The translations under genes were made by a program, and so were the position numbers. Shown here piece after piece: positions 28,142-37,261 of a stretch of DNA of 64,000 nucleotides. Origin of the DNA: an uncultured Oribacterium sp. (lineage in GTDB: Bacteria; Bacillota; Clostridia; Lachnospirales; Lachnospiraceae). Below the pieces are notes generated by a model that had not been told where the DNA came from, ran no database searches, and saw only the letters and a program-made list of their open reading frames with translations. How positions within the stretch are numbered: the first letter of the stretch is position 1; the number at the start of each line of letters is the position of its first letter. The stretch spans positions 1 through 64,000 of the forward strand of contig CAMKKZ010000013.1 in the NCBI GenBank assembly GCA_946413525.1. Direction: 5' to 3'.

Positions 28142-29512
28142 TCAGCCCTCTTTCCTCCGCATCAGGTTTTTCGGGACGACCAGCCGGACCTTCGTCCCCT
28201 TCTCATCCTTGCTCTCCACCAGCATGTCGCCGCCGCACATGTCCCGCATGCGCGTCCGCACGTTTTCCACCCCGATATGGCTCCTTTTCTCCTCCGGGAG
28301 AGGGACAGTTACTTTATAACCCGCGCCGGAATCGGACACGGCCACCTCGTAACGGTCCCCGTATTCCCTGGACGTGATGATCAGCGTGCCGCCCCCGAGC
28401 CGTTTCCCCACGCCGTGCTTTACGGCATTTTCCACGATGGGCTGAACGGTCAGCGCCGGAAGGCTGAAATCCAGCGCCTTCGTGTCATAGTAAATCTCCA
28501 GCTCCTTGCCGAAACGGAGCTTCTCCAGGGCAAGGTAGCTTTTCACGTGCTCTAGCTCTTTGGAAAAGGGCACGAGATCCATAGACTGCAGGGATTCCAT
28601 GTTGGCCTTGATATACTGGGAGAAGCCCTGCAGGGCCACGGCTGCCTTCTCCGGATCCTGAGCGCAAAGATGGTAGATTGAATTCAGCGCGTTATACAGA
28701 AAATGGGGCTGAATCTGTCCCATCATGATGGAAATGCGGTTTTTCTTGATTTCCGCCTCTTTTTCAAGAAGCTCCTTCCGCCTTTCCACATGGAGCATCA
28801 CGTAAACAAGCTCCATGCAGAGGCTGATGGTAAGGAAAAACTCTGTTTCCTCGAAACCGTTGGTCTGAAACAGCACCGGGAACAGCGGCGCAAGCCCAAA
28901 ACAGCAGACCGCGGCGGTATAGCGCAGGCCCAGCCTTTCCGCGTTCTTTACGGAAAGTATGATGTCATAGGCATAAACCGCCAGCATCAAAATGCGGCTC
29001 AGGATGAGCGCCGTCCCATAAAGCCATGTGGAAAAAGGGAGACCGGAAAGGAAGGATGCAAGCAAAGGGGTATATAAAAGAAAGACGGAGAAAAGCGTGA
29101 TCCAGAAAAAAGGATACGCTGTTTTCTCCTCCTTCCTCTCCCAGGCTGAGATGCTTAAGGAAATATTCTGAAAAAGAAAACGTGTGAAGGAATAAATCAC
29201 TCCGTAAAGGCAGGAGAAAGCAAGGCTGTAGAGGAAGCTTGCGAATATGGCAGGCAGCGTAAAGCCGCCGGGAAACAGATTTCCCGGAAGCCCATCCTGA
29301 TAAAGGGCTTCTCCCGACATAGAGAGGGACAGGGCATATGCGGTGACATACTGCCTTGCGGCATCGAAAAAGAGCATGAACATGTCAAAAAGAAGCATGA
29401 AAAGAACCCATTTCTTGCCCCGCAGATTGTCCTTTCTTCCTACGGCAAGGCCGAAGAGGAGGATAAGCCCGCAAAGCCCCGCAAAGATTTCCAATGGCGC
29501 CTTATTCACCAT
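28142..29512 (-). CDS. LytS/YehU-type sensor histidine kinase
   Basis: About 456 aa from ATG 29512 (MVNKAPLEI; AGGAGG upstream). Six or seven N-terminal membrane segments precede a coiled linker and a His_kinase domain: GQIQPHFLYNALNS with the phospho-acceptor His near residue 270, N-box PIVENAVKHGVGKR near 357, and a GAGY glycine motif followed by GVENVRTRM. Such kinases usually signal to a LytTR-type response regulator; none is visible in the window, so the partner is elsewhere or the usual output is missing. It lies between the 329-aa protein and the degenerate paralogue. Its leader carries the dispersed hairpin element directly before the ribosome site. Confidence 0.88.
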   Translation of the reverse strand: MVNKAPLEIFAGLCGLILLFGLAVGRKDNLRGKKWVLFMLLFDMFMLFFDAARQYVTAYALSLSMSGEALYQDGLPGNLFPGGFTLPAIFASFLYSLAFSCLYGVIYSFTRFLFQNISLSISAWERKEEKTAYPFFWITLFSVFLLYTPLLASFLSGLPFSTWLYGTALILSRILMLAVYAYDIILSVKNAERLGLRYTAAVCCFGLAPLFPVLFQTNGFEETEFFLTISLCMELVYVMLHVERRKELLEKEAEIKKNRISIMMGQIQPHFLYNALNSIYHLCAQDPEKAAVALQGFSQYIKANMESLQSMDLVPFSKELEHVKSYLALEKLRFGKELEIYYDTKALDFSLPALTVQPIVENAVKHGVGKRLGGGTLIITSREYGDRYEVAVSDSGAGYKVTVPLPEEKRSHIGVENVRTRMRDMCGGDMLVESKDEKGTKVRLVVPKNLMRRKEG

Positions 29513-29578
29513 GCCCCCCTCCTCTATTAAAATGCTTTTGACTACTTTAATTGCCGACAAACAGCCGCTCAAAAAACT
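29513..29578 (-). repeat. Dispersed A-loop hairpin element, copy before the histidine kinase gene
   Basis: Minus strand: CTGTTTGTCGGCAATTAAAG, an AAAA loop, GCATTTTAATAGAGGAGG, then the start codon. TTAAAGT pairs with ATTTTAA (one G-U). The element merges with the Shine-Dalgarno sequence. Confidence 0.7.
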
Positions 29579-29611
29579 ATTTTTTGCGCAGGAAAACGAT
29601 GGAAAGGTCCG

Positions 29612-29718
29612 GCATTAATGCTTCGGCAGCATCTGTCCCAGGTTGACACCGAGCTGGCAATCGCCGCCGTCTGGGCATCAGCATTAATGCTTCGGCAGCA
29701 TTTGTCCCAGGTTGACAC
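29612..29718 (-). repeat. Tandem duplication of the 3' end of the 329-aa gene
   Basis: A 38-bp segment (29681-29718) coding VNLGQMLPKH and the stop codon occurs again at 29612-29649 with one mismatch, 69 bp (23 codons) downstream and in the same frame. The second copy follows stop codons and is not translated with the gene. Confidence 0.85.
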
Positions 29719-30673
29719 GCCGCGAAAGCTCCGCCTCCGGCGCCTCCCGGTGGGGCTGCCGTCCGTTTTCCCTATTTACATCGGAATTCAGCTCATCCGC
29801 CAGGGTAAACAGGCGCCTCATCTCTTCGGACTTCTTCTCTCGTCCGGATCCAGGCTTCCCCGGGGCATGTCCATCCTTCCCGCTGGAAAGCTGCGTCTGC
29901 TTTTCCTTCTCCGCCTGCGCTTCCGATACGGATCCTTTCTCAAGGCTATCTGAAACAGGGGATTTTGAATACACCTTCTCTATGGCGTCGAGAAGGAGCG
30001 GACGGAATAAGGCAACGGCCGTAAGCTTTTTCCCATCGTTTTGCAGCAGGTCATTCAGCCGCTGCATTTCCTGACCGGCTATGTACTTCGCCAGGGTCGT
30101 GGCATTTTGGGAAATCTTGCCCATGCAATTCTTCCATTTGTCCCATTCCGGACTGTCCTTTTCCATGGAATCCATTTCTTCCCTGGCGATGTCCAGCATT
30201 TCATTAATGCGTTCTTCCCCGTACTTGTCAGGATCAGCCTGGATTTTCTGCAGCTCATCCTCCGCGTTCTGGAGGTTTGAGATCAGCTCCAGAACATCGC
30301 CGATCGCGTAAGCCGCCACTTTGAGAAGGATGGACTGGGGAAGCTTGATCCCGCCGAGATATTTCGGTGTCCTGCCGCCGTTATCTTCATCAGGGGAAAT
30401 CGTCTGCCGGATATCCTCCCGCATGTCCTTTATCCTGTTTTGTACATGCTGCCTGCTGGGGTCGGCAATCTCCATTGTCTTCTTGTGCATCTGGAGATAA
30501 ATGAAATACATCCTCTTTCGAAATTCTATCTCGTCCGGCGAGAGATCATCGGAAAAGTCAATCTCATAAAGCGGCTTTGTGGATTTTTTATAATGGTGCC
30601 CCTCTTCCGGCATGGCGCTCCTCCCGGCGTCAGTGCCATTTACCGCGCCATAACTGTTTTCTTCCCTGGGCAT
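29684..30673 (-). CDS. 329-aa cytosolic helical protein of the cluster, unknown function
   Basis: Starts MPREENSYGAVNG with AGGAGG 7 nt upstream. No signal peptide or clear membrane segment. Charged N-terminal tail, a helical core (RKRMYFIYLQMHKKTMEIAD; LLKVAAYAIGDVLELISNLQ), then a basic, flexible tail with REKKSEEMRRLF and ending VNLGQMLPKH. I do not recognise a family. It is 18 nt after the DUF1292-like gene and before the kinase gene, so it belongs to the same operon. A cytosolic adaptor or regulatory role is possible from size and place only. Confidence 0.7.
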   Translation of the reverse strand: MPREENSYGAVNGTDAGRSAMPEEGHHYKKSTKPLYEIDFSDDLSPDEIEFRKRMYFIYLQMHKKTMEIADPSRQHVQNRIKDMREDIRQTISPDEDNGGRTPKYLGGIKLPQSILLKVAAYAIGDVLELISNLQNAEDELQKIQADPDKYGEERINEMLDIAREEMDSMEKDSPEWDKWKNCMGKISQNATTLAKYIAGQEMQRLNDLLQNDGKKLTAVALFRPLLLDAIEKVYSKSPVSDSLEKGSVSEAQAEKEKQTQLSSGKDGHAPGKPGSGREKKSEEMRRLFTLADELNSDVNRENGRQPHREAPEAELSRRVNLGQMLPKH

Positions 30674-30691
30674 ATACCATCCTCCTGTTTT

Positions 30692-31309
30692 TTATTCATA
30701 AATCGGGTCGCCGTTTTCATCAAGGTAGATGATCTCGCCCTTTTCGCCATATATGAAGAGCCTTCCATCGGCATCCTCATAGCAATAGTCCTCCGGGGTG
30801 CCGCCCTCATAATCGTCCTCCAGAACAGGAGCGGCTCCGGCCGCCCTCTCCTCCTTCTCCGGCTGCTCCGGAGACTGCTCATCTCCCTCAAACATCTCTA
30901 CCATGGCCTGTCCATTATCCGCGGTATCGGCCATCATCCCGAAAATGTAATCCCTGGCGTCCTCATTGTCATATTCAATGACATCCTCCGGCGGGTCACC
31001 CATGAACATGGTCTCAAAGGCATCATAGGCGTCATCCATTTCCTCCTGGGATTCAAATTCCCTGGGCACCGGCCCATCCTCCGTCATGGTGCAGGGGACG
31101 ACGGTCACCTCCGTACGGTCAGAATCATGCGGGGTGAGCGCCAGATAGGATTTGTCCCCCACATCGAAGGTAGCGACCAGCACGTAGTCCTTCTCCGTGC
31201 CATCCGGAAGCCCCAGCGTATATACAACATATTCCCCGTTCTCTATATCCAGTTCTTCCTCATCCCCCGGGAACTCCTGTCCCGTCCTGTTCAGATCTTC
31301 ATTATCCAT
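30692..31309 (-). CDS. Acidic DUF1292-like protein
   Basis: About 205 aa from ATG 31309 (MDNEDLNRTG; GGAG 7 nt upstream). The N-terminal part (NGEYVVYTLGLPDGTEKDYV, LVATFDVGDKSYLALTPHD) has the DUF1292 pattern of small Firmicutes proteins of unknown role. A strongly acidic C-terminal extension rich in Glu, Asp and Gly follows, ending YLDENGDPIYE. No membrane segment. Small acidic cytosolic proteins often accompany secretion substrates as chaperones, but nothing in this sequence proves that. An upstream in-frame start at 31369 would only add repeat-coded residues (MGLNACGIKS). Confidence 0.65.
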   Translation of the reverse strand: MDNEDLNRTGQEFPGDEEELDIENGEYVVYTLGLPDGTEKDYVLVATFDVGDKSYLALTPHDSDRTEVTVVPCTMTEDGPVPREFESQEEMDDAYDAFETMFMGDPPEDVIEYDNEDARDYIFGMMADTADNGQAMVEMFEGDEQSPEQPEKEERAAGAAPVLEDDYEGGTPEDYCYEDADGRLFIYGEKGEIIYLDENGDPIYE

Positions 31310-31337
31310 TTTTCTACTCCCCTGTCGGATTGCATTC

Positions 31338-31462
31338 AATGACTTAATGCCACAGGCATTGAGTCCCATTTGTGTCGCACCAGCGGCACAAATGAAGTAT
31401 GAAAAGCTTGCTTTTCATACTTGACTTAATGCCACAGGCATTGAGTCCCATTCGTGCCTGGT
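31338..31462 (-). repeat. Repeat R2, one full and one partial copy
   Basis: Two copies of the segment with AATGCC tgt GGCATT hairpins (about 31341-31410 and 31424-31462), matching 16505-16590. One copy adjoins the DUF1292-like gene start; the other lies just after the end of the secreted protein gene. Confidence 0.75.
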
Positions 31463-31480
31463 CAGCGGCATCCCCATGCC

Positions 31481-32695
31481 TTAGCGAAGCGACTTTATAT
31501 CATACCTGCCGGAGCCCGTGACAGGATTGTAACGGACCAGCGCGTCGCCCACCTCTACCCAGACTCCGTACTGCAGCTTGTAATCGTTCTTCCCCTGCCA
31601 ACTGGAATAAATGGCCTCCGCCAGCGTCTCCCCCGTCGAGCTTACCGTATTTGTGATCATGCGCAGGGTCTGGTAATCATACCAGGCCAGGGTCTGCGGC
31701 GTGGAATTGTACTGGTTAATGAAGCGCTGCACGGCTTCTGAATTGGTCTGGACGCCTGAATAGTTCAAGCCTTGAGTATTGAGCGGGAGTCTGGCCACAT
31801 CCGAAAGCACGGTTTTTATTTCAAAGGTGTATCCGTCAATGTCATCGTTCCGATACCAGACGAAGCGCTCTGAAATCTCCTCCTGGGACTGGTTGTTCTG
31901 ATTCGTGCTATTATAGCTGTTACTGTTGTTGTTATAAATCGGCAATCCCCCGGTCCCACCGTTCGTCAGGGCATAAAGCAGGGCGAGGTTGTTGAAAGCG
32001 TTGTTGTTCTGGTTGTTCGAGCTGCTGGAAGATCTGCCCGGCTCGCTATCCCTTGTCTCTTCGCTTTCGCTGTTTCTATTGCTGTTGCTGCTGTTATTAT
32101 TGTTGCTGTTGTTGCTGCTCCCATTGCCGTTTGTGATGATCACCCTGCCATCCGGGCCGATGCTGATATAGCTTCCTCCGCTCGTGTTGCTGGTGCCGCC
32201 GGGTCCTGTTCCAGAGTTTGAATTGGAGCTGTTGTTGGAGCTTGTTTTTGGATGCACGGCTGTCATGACGATCCTGTTCTGGTAGAGGCTCAGCATGCGC
32301 TGCCCTCCCAGGTTGTTCGTCAGGATCGTCTGAATCTTCGACAAAGGCTCCACGAAAACATTGAAATTCTCACTCTGGGACGCCTTCAGGAAGCTCGTTC
32401 GATTATTGATCGTTATTCCCATCACCTGGCTTTGCTCATACCAGAGCCCCGTACGATCCACATAATAGCCGTCCGGGGTATAGGCGTCCATCAGGACGCT
32501 GCCGTCATCATTCTCGTAAAACCATGCGCCTTCTGTGAACTTCTTCCAGACTCCGGCCATGCTGGTGATGCTCATGGCCATCCCCATAGCCAGAACACAG
32601 GCCGTCCCCCGGACCCACAATCTCGGTCCGGTTCCAGGTCTTGAAGAGGCGTAACCCTTTTTCTTCACCTTTTCCACCCCTTTCCTTTTCTTCAT
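31481..32695 (-). CDS. Secreted cell-wall-binding-like protein with an Asn/Ser-rich linker
   Basis: About 404 aa. Basic N-terminus (MKKRKGVEKVKKKG) and a signal peptide core (ACVLAMGMAMSITSMA, cleavage likely near residue 48). Directly after comes one choline-binding/wall-binding-like repeat: GVWKKFTEGAWFYENDDGS, then DGYYVDRTGLWY. The middle (about 150-280) is an Asn/Ser/Gly linker with long runs of N and S. The last 120 residues are a compact domain ending GSGRYDIKSLR. The ribosome site for the first ATG is weak; a GTG at codon 11 with AAAGGGG upstream is an alternative. Likely an extracellular part of the system. Exact family not recognised. Confidence 0.7.
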   Translation of the reverse strand: MKKRKGVEKVKKKGYASSRPGTGPRLWVRGTACVLAMGMAMSITSMAGVWKKFTEGAWFYENDDGSVLMDAYTPDGYYVDRTGLWYEQSQVMGITINNRTSFLKASQSENFNVFVEPLSKIQTILTNNLGGQRMLSLYQNRIVMTAVHPKTSSNNSSNSNSGTGPGGTSNTSGGSYISIGPDGRVIITNGNGSSNNSNNNNSSNSNRNSESEETRDSEPGRSSSSSNNQNNNAFNNLALLYALTNGGTGGLPIYNNNSNSYNSTNQNNQSQEEISERFVWYRNDDIDGYTFEIKTVLSDVARLPLNTQGLNYSGVQTNSEAVQRFINQYNSTPQTLAWYDYQTLRMITNTVSSTGETLAEAIYSSWQGKNDYKLQYGVWVEVGDALVRYNPVTGSGRYDIKSLR

Positions 32696-32740
32696 GAAAC
32701 TGCCCAGGCAGACTTCCTGTCAGAAAAAAATCGAAAATCA

Positions 32741-32909
32741 TTTACCGCCTCGGGCGTACTCGGAATGCGCGTAAGCGCCACGCCCGAGGCGTAAATGTTC
32801 AGTTTAACTGAAGGTATAAACTATGCATCAAGCATAGTTTATACCGTATTTGGCGCATCCCACAGGGATGCGTCTGAACAAAATATGCCTTCAGGCATAT
32901 TTTGTTCAG
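32741..32909. repeat. Array of four hairpins in 170 bp
   Basis: Consecutive inverted repeats: CGCCTCGGGCGT/ACGCCCGAGGCG (32746-32757, 32780-32791); TTCAGTT/AACTGAA (32798-32812); GGTATAAACTATG/CATAGTTTATACC (32813-32825, 32833-32845); CTGAACAAAATATGCC/GGCATATTTTGTTCAG (32874-32889, 32894-32909). All are perfect. They fill most of the 344-bp gap between the 1292-aa lipoprotein gene and the secreted protein gene. The remainder (32910-33039) holds no gene that I can see. Confidence 0.85.
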
Positions 32910-33039
32910 ATTTTTCCGCAGCATTCCTTGTGCTGAGGAAAAACCTACATTTACGCAAAAAAGCCTAAAAGCCATAGCTGCCCTGTACCTACCGGGCAGC
33001 TACGGCAATAAGAGCCTAAGGCTAACTAACAAAACGAAG

Positions 33040-36000
33040 TCAGTACAGAAGCATATTCTTCCCGCCGGTCATGATGATGTGGCCAAGCAGTCTGTCCCAA
33101 TCCATCTGCCTCTCCTTCAGGAGGTCCTTTACATCCGCTGACTCCTTGATATCATTCATAATGGCCTTGTAAGCATCCAGCGAACGAAGAGCCGCCTCCT
33201 TCTCCTTGTCAGAAGCAAAGCTCATCTGCTTCCAGCTTTCAAAGGAATCTTTATATCTCCCATAAGAGGATCCGTACTGAATCTTCATGCCGATGATCAT
33301 CGCCTCAAGATCCGTCTGTGTCTGGATTTCCCTAAGCTCCTCAAAGGCTGCCTTCGTCATATTCTCCAGGGCATTACCGGCCAGCTTGTTATCGCCGCAA
33401 TTAAGAATAGTGACAAGATCTTCCTTCGCCTGTTCCTCCGGCACAATAGCGGTGGGGTTCAGTTCTTTCATAAGCTGATTCATGAATTCGTCAAAGGTAG
33501 GATCCCCGTCCTTCCGCATGTTCTTTTCGTAATAATCCCGGATGTCAGCAAGCACGTCCCCGTAAAACTTGAAGCTCTCTATGCCCCCTGTCTTCCCGGC
33601 GGACACATACTCGTCTTTCTTCCTAGACTCCTCCTCGTAGCCCTGATACCTCTTCAGATCGTCCCCGGAATACAAAACCTGATATACCTCGGGACGGATC
33701 CGTATTTGCACAAGGAGATTTTCCAGTTCGGATACATCCTTCACCTTCAGAAGACTCCCCTGAGTCTTCCGCAGCCAAAGCATCGACTGAATCGAGAAAA
33801 ATCTGCCCAAGCTATAACCGCTCAGCTTCTGAGCCTGCTGCATGGCCTTCATCTGAACCGTGTACCTATCCGCCAGTGCCTCATAGCATTTCAGGATGTC
33901 ATCCGTCTTTGAGAAGCGGACGCCCATGTCCGCCATCAGGCTTTGAAGCATCATTCGGTTCGCGCCGGAACTGAAGAGAGACGAGGCAAGCCTGTCTTCC
34001 GCTTCCTCTGCCTTCGTTTTCTCCGGAAGTGAAAGGGTGTTATTCTCTTCCTTCACGGCATAGCTGCGGGTCAGCCAGGAATTGTACATTCCATTCAGGA
34101 AAAGCTGCATCATTTCAGAGAGGCTCTCGCCGCTGATATCCGTCTCGTAATAGCGGGAAAACATGATGTCCGCTTCCTTGTAGACAAATTCAGACGTCCG
34201 GAAGCCCACCAGCATATGGGTCTCCTTGCCGGGTACAGGCAAAACCGCGAAAAAGGTGCCGGCGTCCAATGGCAGCGCCCTCTGCCGCATGGGCTGCAGC
34301 AGCATGAGCCCTGTATTGGTAGTGGCATAAAGTATATTGCCCCCTTCATAGGGACAGAGGAGCTCGGGCTTCACATCAGCCCTCAGTGCTTCCGCGGCAT
34401 CTATCTTTCCTCCATAGGTAGCCCTGTCTTCCTCCGAAAGCCCGCTGTCATCGCCATTCTCAAGGTCGTCCTCGCTGATGTCGTTCAGCTCCTCCTCGCT
34501 TTCATCGGAGACTCCGGTCAGTATTTCGCCCCCTTCCACCCTGCGCAGGTTGTTGGAAGAAATCTGGAACCGGACAGGGGAAAACACGGCATTGGCCGTC
34601 CCGGCCCTCTGGCCCAGGTAAAACAGAAAGCCGTTCTTGTTCAGGCTGTAAGCAGTCAGCGTGTCTGAACTGCTGTCCCCCGCTTTAAAGGACAGAACCC
34701 CTGCCGACGTCACCTTGCCCTCAATATTCCTGTCGGATACCAAGGCGTCCCCGCGGCCGTCCATGGTGAGGTGAAGCGTGCTGAAGTCTGCCTGCTTCTG
34801 GATGGTTTTGAAGTCATATTTTTCCTCATCATCCAGGCCGTCCAGCTCATCGGGATCCGCGTCCTTGTATTTTTCTTTCACAGTCTTCTGCACCCTCGTC
34901 ACGGTCTCCTTGCGGTCCTGTTCAGTGAACACGAAATGCTCGTTCACATTAAGCAGCTTCTCCGTAAGGGACAGGACCTCCGGGTAATAGAGGGCCGCCC
35001 CCTCCGGAAACACGATTTCATAGCCCGTGGCGATTGACCCCTTTGGAACTTCCTCCTGGATGGTTTGCGTGTTCCCGTCAACCGTGACCTTCACCTCGCG
35101 TTTCCAGGCTTCCGTATTGGTTTCCGTTATCTTAAGGTATGGTGCCCTGGCGTCATTTACATCCTTTGCTGACCGGATCGTGTAGAAACGCGCCGTTTCC
35201 CCATCCACCTTCGGCATCTCGGTACGTTCCTCTATCGAGAAGCGCGTGATCTCATCAAGATACCCGGTGTAACTGGATTCCGGCAAACAGACAGCTCCCC
35301 TTTCGACACGAGTTTCACCATCAACCGACCTCGTGATCGTGGCATAAAAGGCCGGCCTGGCCTCATAGTTCCCGACGCCGCCCTGGGCAAGGGAATGGAC
35401 ATACATTGACTGGCCATTGGATCCCGGCACCCTGATCAGTGTGCCAGGCTTCACCCCCTCCTCCAGTAAAGACGAGGAAGGATCGTTTTCGGAGAAGAAG
35501 CGCGTTACCCTGTAGTCCTTCGCCCTCAGGCAAAGCACCGTCTGCAGGAAAAGCTCAGAAAGGCGGCGCCTCGTGGTGGGGGAGAAGCGGTTCCACAGAT
35601 ATAGCTGGTTCATCCTCTTCTCTGCCTTCTGCCGGTTGTTGGAAAGCGCGGCCCTCTGGTAATCCTCCAGGAGCGTACGGTCCAGCTCTTCCATGCCCAG
35701 CTTTGAGAAATCCCATCCATAGAATGACTGCTCCGCAAGCAGGTCCGTTGTCAGGAATGTGGTCTTCAGGGTCTCCGTCTGCCCGTCGCCCTTTGTGAAC
35801 CTGAACGGTATGGCGAACAGATCCCCATAGCCCCTCAGCGTAACGGACGCATCGGAAAAATCCGCCTTAAATTCGTTGAAATCATCCTTTACGCTGCCCA
35901 TGGATTTGATGCCGTAGACGGAATAACTTCCTTCGGCTTCCTTCTTGTAAGCCTCCATGTTGTCAAAGGACTTGTTCTTCAGAGACTCCCATTGCTCTTT

Positions 36001-36918
36001 CTGGCGGGCCTCGTTATTCTGTTTTGCCTGAAAACGTATCCCCGGCTTCTCGCCTCCCAGCTCGATGCGTCGGCACGCAATGGTTTCCGTCGTCGGGCCG
36101 AGTGAGGGATCCGGAGTGACAACGGCCGGGGATTTCCCCTCTTCTCTTCTGAGAATGCTTGCGGTGAAATAGATGTTGCCCGTTTCATCCATGACCACGT
36201 TGGACAGATTGCCGAAATAGCCCTTGCTTCCATCCGGGTCATACTGCTTAAGCATCCTTCCAATCTCCGGCTCGGACATGGCCCCCAGGCTCAGGCCGTA
36301 TATTTCTTTTCCTTTCCCGTCATATAAGGAAAGCAGGTTGCTGGAGGAAAAGTAATACTTATCCCCAGACTTTCCGCAAAAAAACGAGGGTGCCTCCCCC
36401 TCCTCATGCTGCAAAAGCTCCCGGCGGATGACAATGGGTTCCTTTTTGACAGGATTATAGGAAAGCAGGACCGCTTCGCAGCTTTTCGCGTTCCCCGACT
36501 TCCCAGCATTGCTTCCGGAGCCGCCGGCCGCTTCCCCTTTTTCCACATCCATAACGTATGTGTAGATGAAGCATCCGTCCTCTGTATAATCGAGAATACG
36601 GAAATCCAGGAGCTTTTCCTCATCCTCGCCGTGTTCCGGCAGGATGTAGAAAGCCCTGGCTCCTCCAATCTGTAATCGTTCCGGGTCCTCCTTGGCGGCT
36701 TGCTCGATTTCCTTTGCCCTGGCCTCCTGCTCCTCCCTTTCCTTTACAGTAGTATTCCTGGGTGAACCGTCGGCGGACAGGGTTTCCCCCGTCACGCCGA
36801 GTGATTCTTCCATTTTTTTAATATTATCGCTTTTGCTTGGCGGCGATGACATACTGCAGGCCGCCAGCAAAAGGCAAAGGAAAGGAACAAGAGCCCGGCA
36901 GGCTGTCCTCCTTCTCAT
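33040..36918 (-). CDS. 1292-aa lipoprotein of the secretion cluster, unknown function
   Basis: Lipoprotein signal RALVPFLCLLLAACS with the lipobox cysteine near residue 22. The rest is a very large extracellular region. The N-terminal 800 residues look beta-rich, with repeated segments such as DFRILDYTEDGCFIYTYV and DGRGDALVSDRNIEG suggestive of blades or repeats; a Glu/Asp-rich stretch lies near 820-860; the last 400 residues are helical (DILKCYEALADRYTVQMKAM). No family recognised. The ATG is 1 nt after the pilin stop with no good ribosome site, so translation is probably coupled to the pilin gene. A surface scaffold or channel-associated lipoprotein is the natural guess. Confidence 0.78.
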   Translation of the reverse strand: MRRRTACRALVPFLCLLLAACSMSSPPSKSDNIKKMEESLGVTGETLSADGSPRNTTVKEREEQEARAKEIEQAAKEDPERLQIGGARAFYILPEHGEDEEKLLDFRILDYTEDGCFIYTYVMDVEKGEAAGGSGSNAGKSGNAKSCEAVLLSYNPVKKEPIVIRRELLQHEEGEAPSFFCGKSGDKYYFSSSNLLSLYDGKGKEIYGLSLGAMSEPEIGRMLKQYDPDGSKGYFGNLSNVVMDETGNIYFTASILRREEGKSPAVVTPDPSLGPTTETIACRRIELGGEKPGIRFQAKQNNEARQKEQWESLKNKSFDNMEAYKKEAEGSYSVYGIKSMGSVKDDFNEFKADFSDASVTLRGYGDLFAIPFRFTKGDGQTETLKTTFLTTDLLAEQSFYGWDFSKLGMEELDRTLLEDYQRAALSNNRQKAEKRMNQLYLWNRFSPTTRRRLSELFLQTVLCLRAKDYRVTRFFSENDPSSSLLEEGVKPGTLIRVPGSNGQSMYVHSLAQGGVGNYEARPAFYATITRSVDGETRVERGAVCLPESSYTGYLDEITRFSIEERTEMPKVDGETARFYTIRSAKDVNDARAPYLKITETNTEAWKREVKVTVDGNTQTIQEEVPKGSIATGYEIVFPEGAALYYPEVLSLTEKLLNVNEHFVFTEQDRKETVTRVQKTVKEKYKDADPDELDGLDDEEKYDFKTIQKQADFSTLHLTMDGRGDALVSDRNIEGKVTSAGVLSFKAGDSSSDTLTAYSLNKNGFLFYLGQRAGTANAVFSPVRFQISSNNLRRVEGGEILTGVSDESEEELNDISEDDLENGDDSGLSEEDRATYGGKIDAAEALRADVKPELLCPYEGGNILYATTNTGLMLLQPMRQRALPLDAGTFFAVLPVPGKETHMLVGFRTSEFVYKEADIMFSRYYETDISGESLSEMMQLFLNGMYNSWLTRSYAVKEENNTLSLPEKTKAEEAEDRLASSLFSSGANRMMLQSLMADMGVRFSKTDDILKCYEALADRYTVQMKAMQQAQKLSGYSLGRFFSIQSMLWLRKTQGSLLKVKDVSELENLLVQIRIRPEVYQVLYSGDDLKRYQGYEEESRKKDEYVSAGKTGGIESFKFYGDVLADIRDYYEKNMRKDGDPTFDEFMNQLMKELNPTAIVPEEQAKEDLVTILNCGDNKLAGNALENMTKAAFEELREIQTQTDLEAMIIGMKIQYGSSYGRYKDSFESWKQMSFASDKEKEAALRSLDAYKAIMNDIKESADVKDLLKERQMDWDRLLGHIIMTGGKNMLLY

Positions 36919-36919
36919 T

Positions 36920-37261
36920 TTAGTTCATCTTGAAGGTGGATTTGTCGATATTAGCGCTGGTCGTCGATCCAACCCAGTCAGTCAATGCCGGTACCATCAC
37001 GCGAAGCGCAAGGATGAGAACGAAAATAAGGACAAATCCGATGATAGCGTTCTTGAGGGATGCCTTTGCCTTCTCACGATCCTGAGGTTCCTCCGCCTTC
37101 GCGAGCTTTACGCCGAGAAGGATGCAGTAGACGGAGCCGAGAGCCAGCACGATACCAAGGGCGGGGCCCAGCATCATGTTGATGAGGCTGATAATAGGCT
37201 CAGCAACCTTCTGAAAAGGATTGTCCGCAAGATACACAACATTCATAGCCAGATTGTACAT
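36920..37261 (-). CDS. VirB2/TrbC-like T4SS pilin
   Basis: 113 aa from ATG 37261 (MYNLAMNVVYLAD), with GGAGG 8 nt upstream. Two hydrophobic segments, MLGPALGIVLALGSVYCILL and AIIGFVLIFVLILALRVMV, flank a short basic/acidic loop (KAEEPQDREKAKASLKN), the two-helix hairpin of VirB2-like pilins in Gram-positive type IV systems. In this group the pilin assembles into, or lines, the envelope channel. It precedes the large lipoprotein gene by 1 nt. The longer open frame starting at 37423 has no ribosome site. Assignment rests on size, topology and context. Confidence 0.78.
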   Translation of the reverse strand: MYNLAMNVVYLADNPFQKVAEPIISLINMMLGPALGIVLALGSVYCILLGVKLAKAEEPQDREKAKASLKNAIIGFVLIFVLILALRVMVPALTDWVGSTTSANIDKSTFKMN

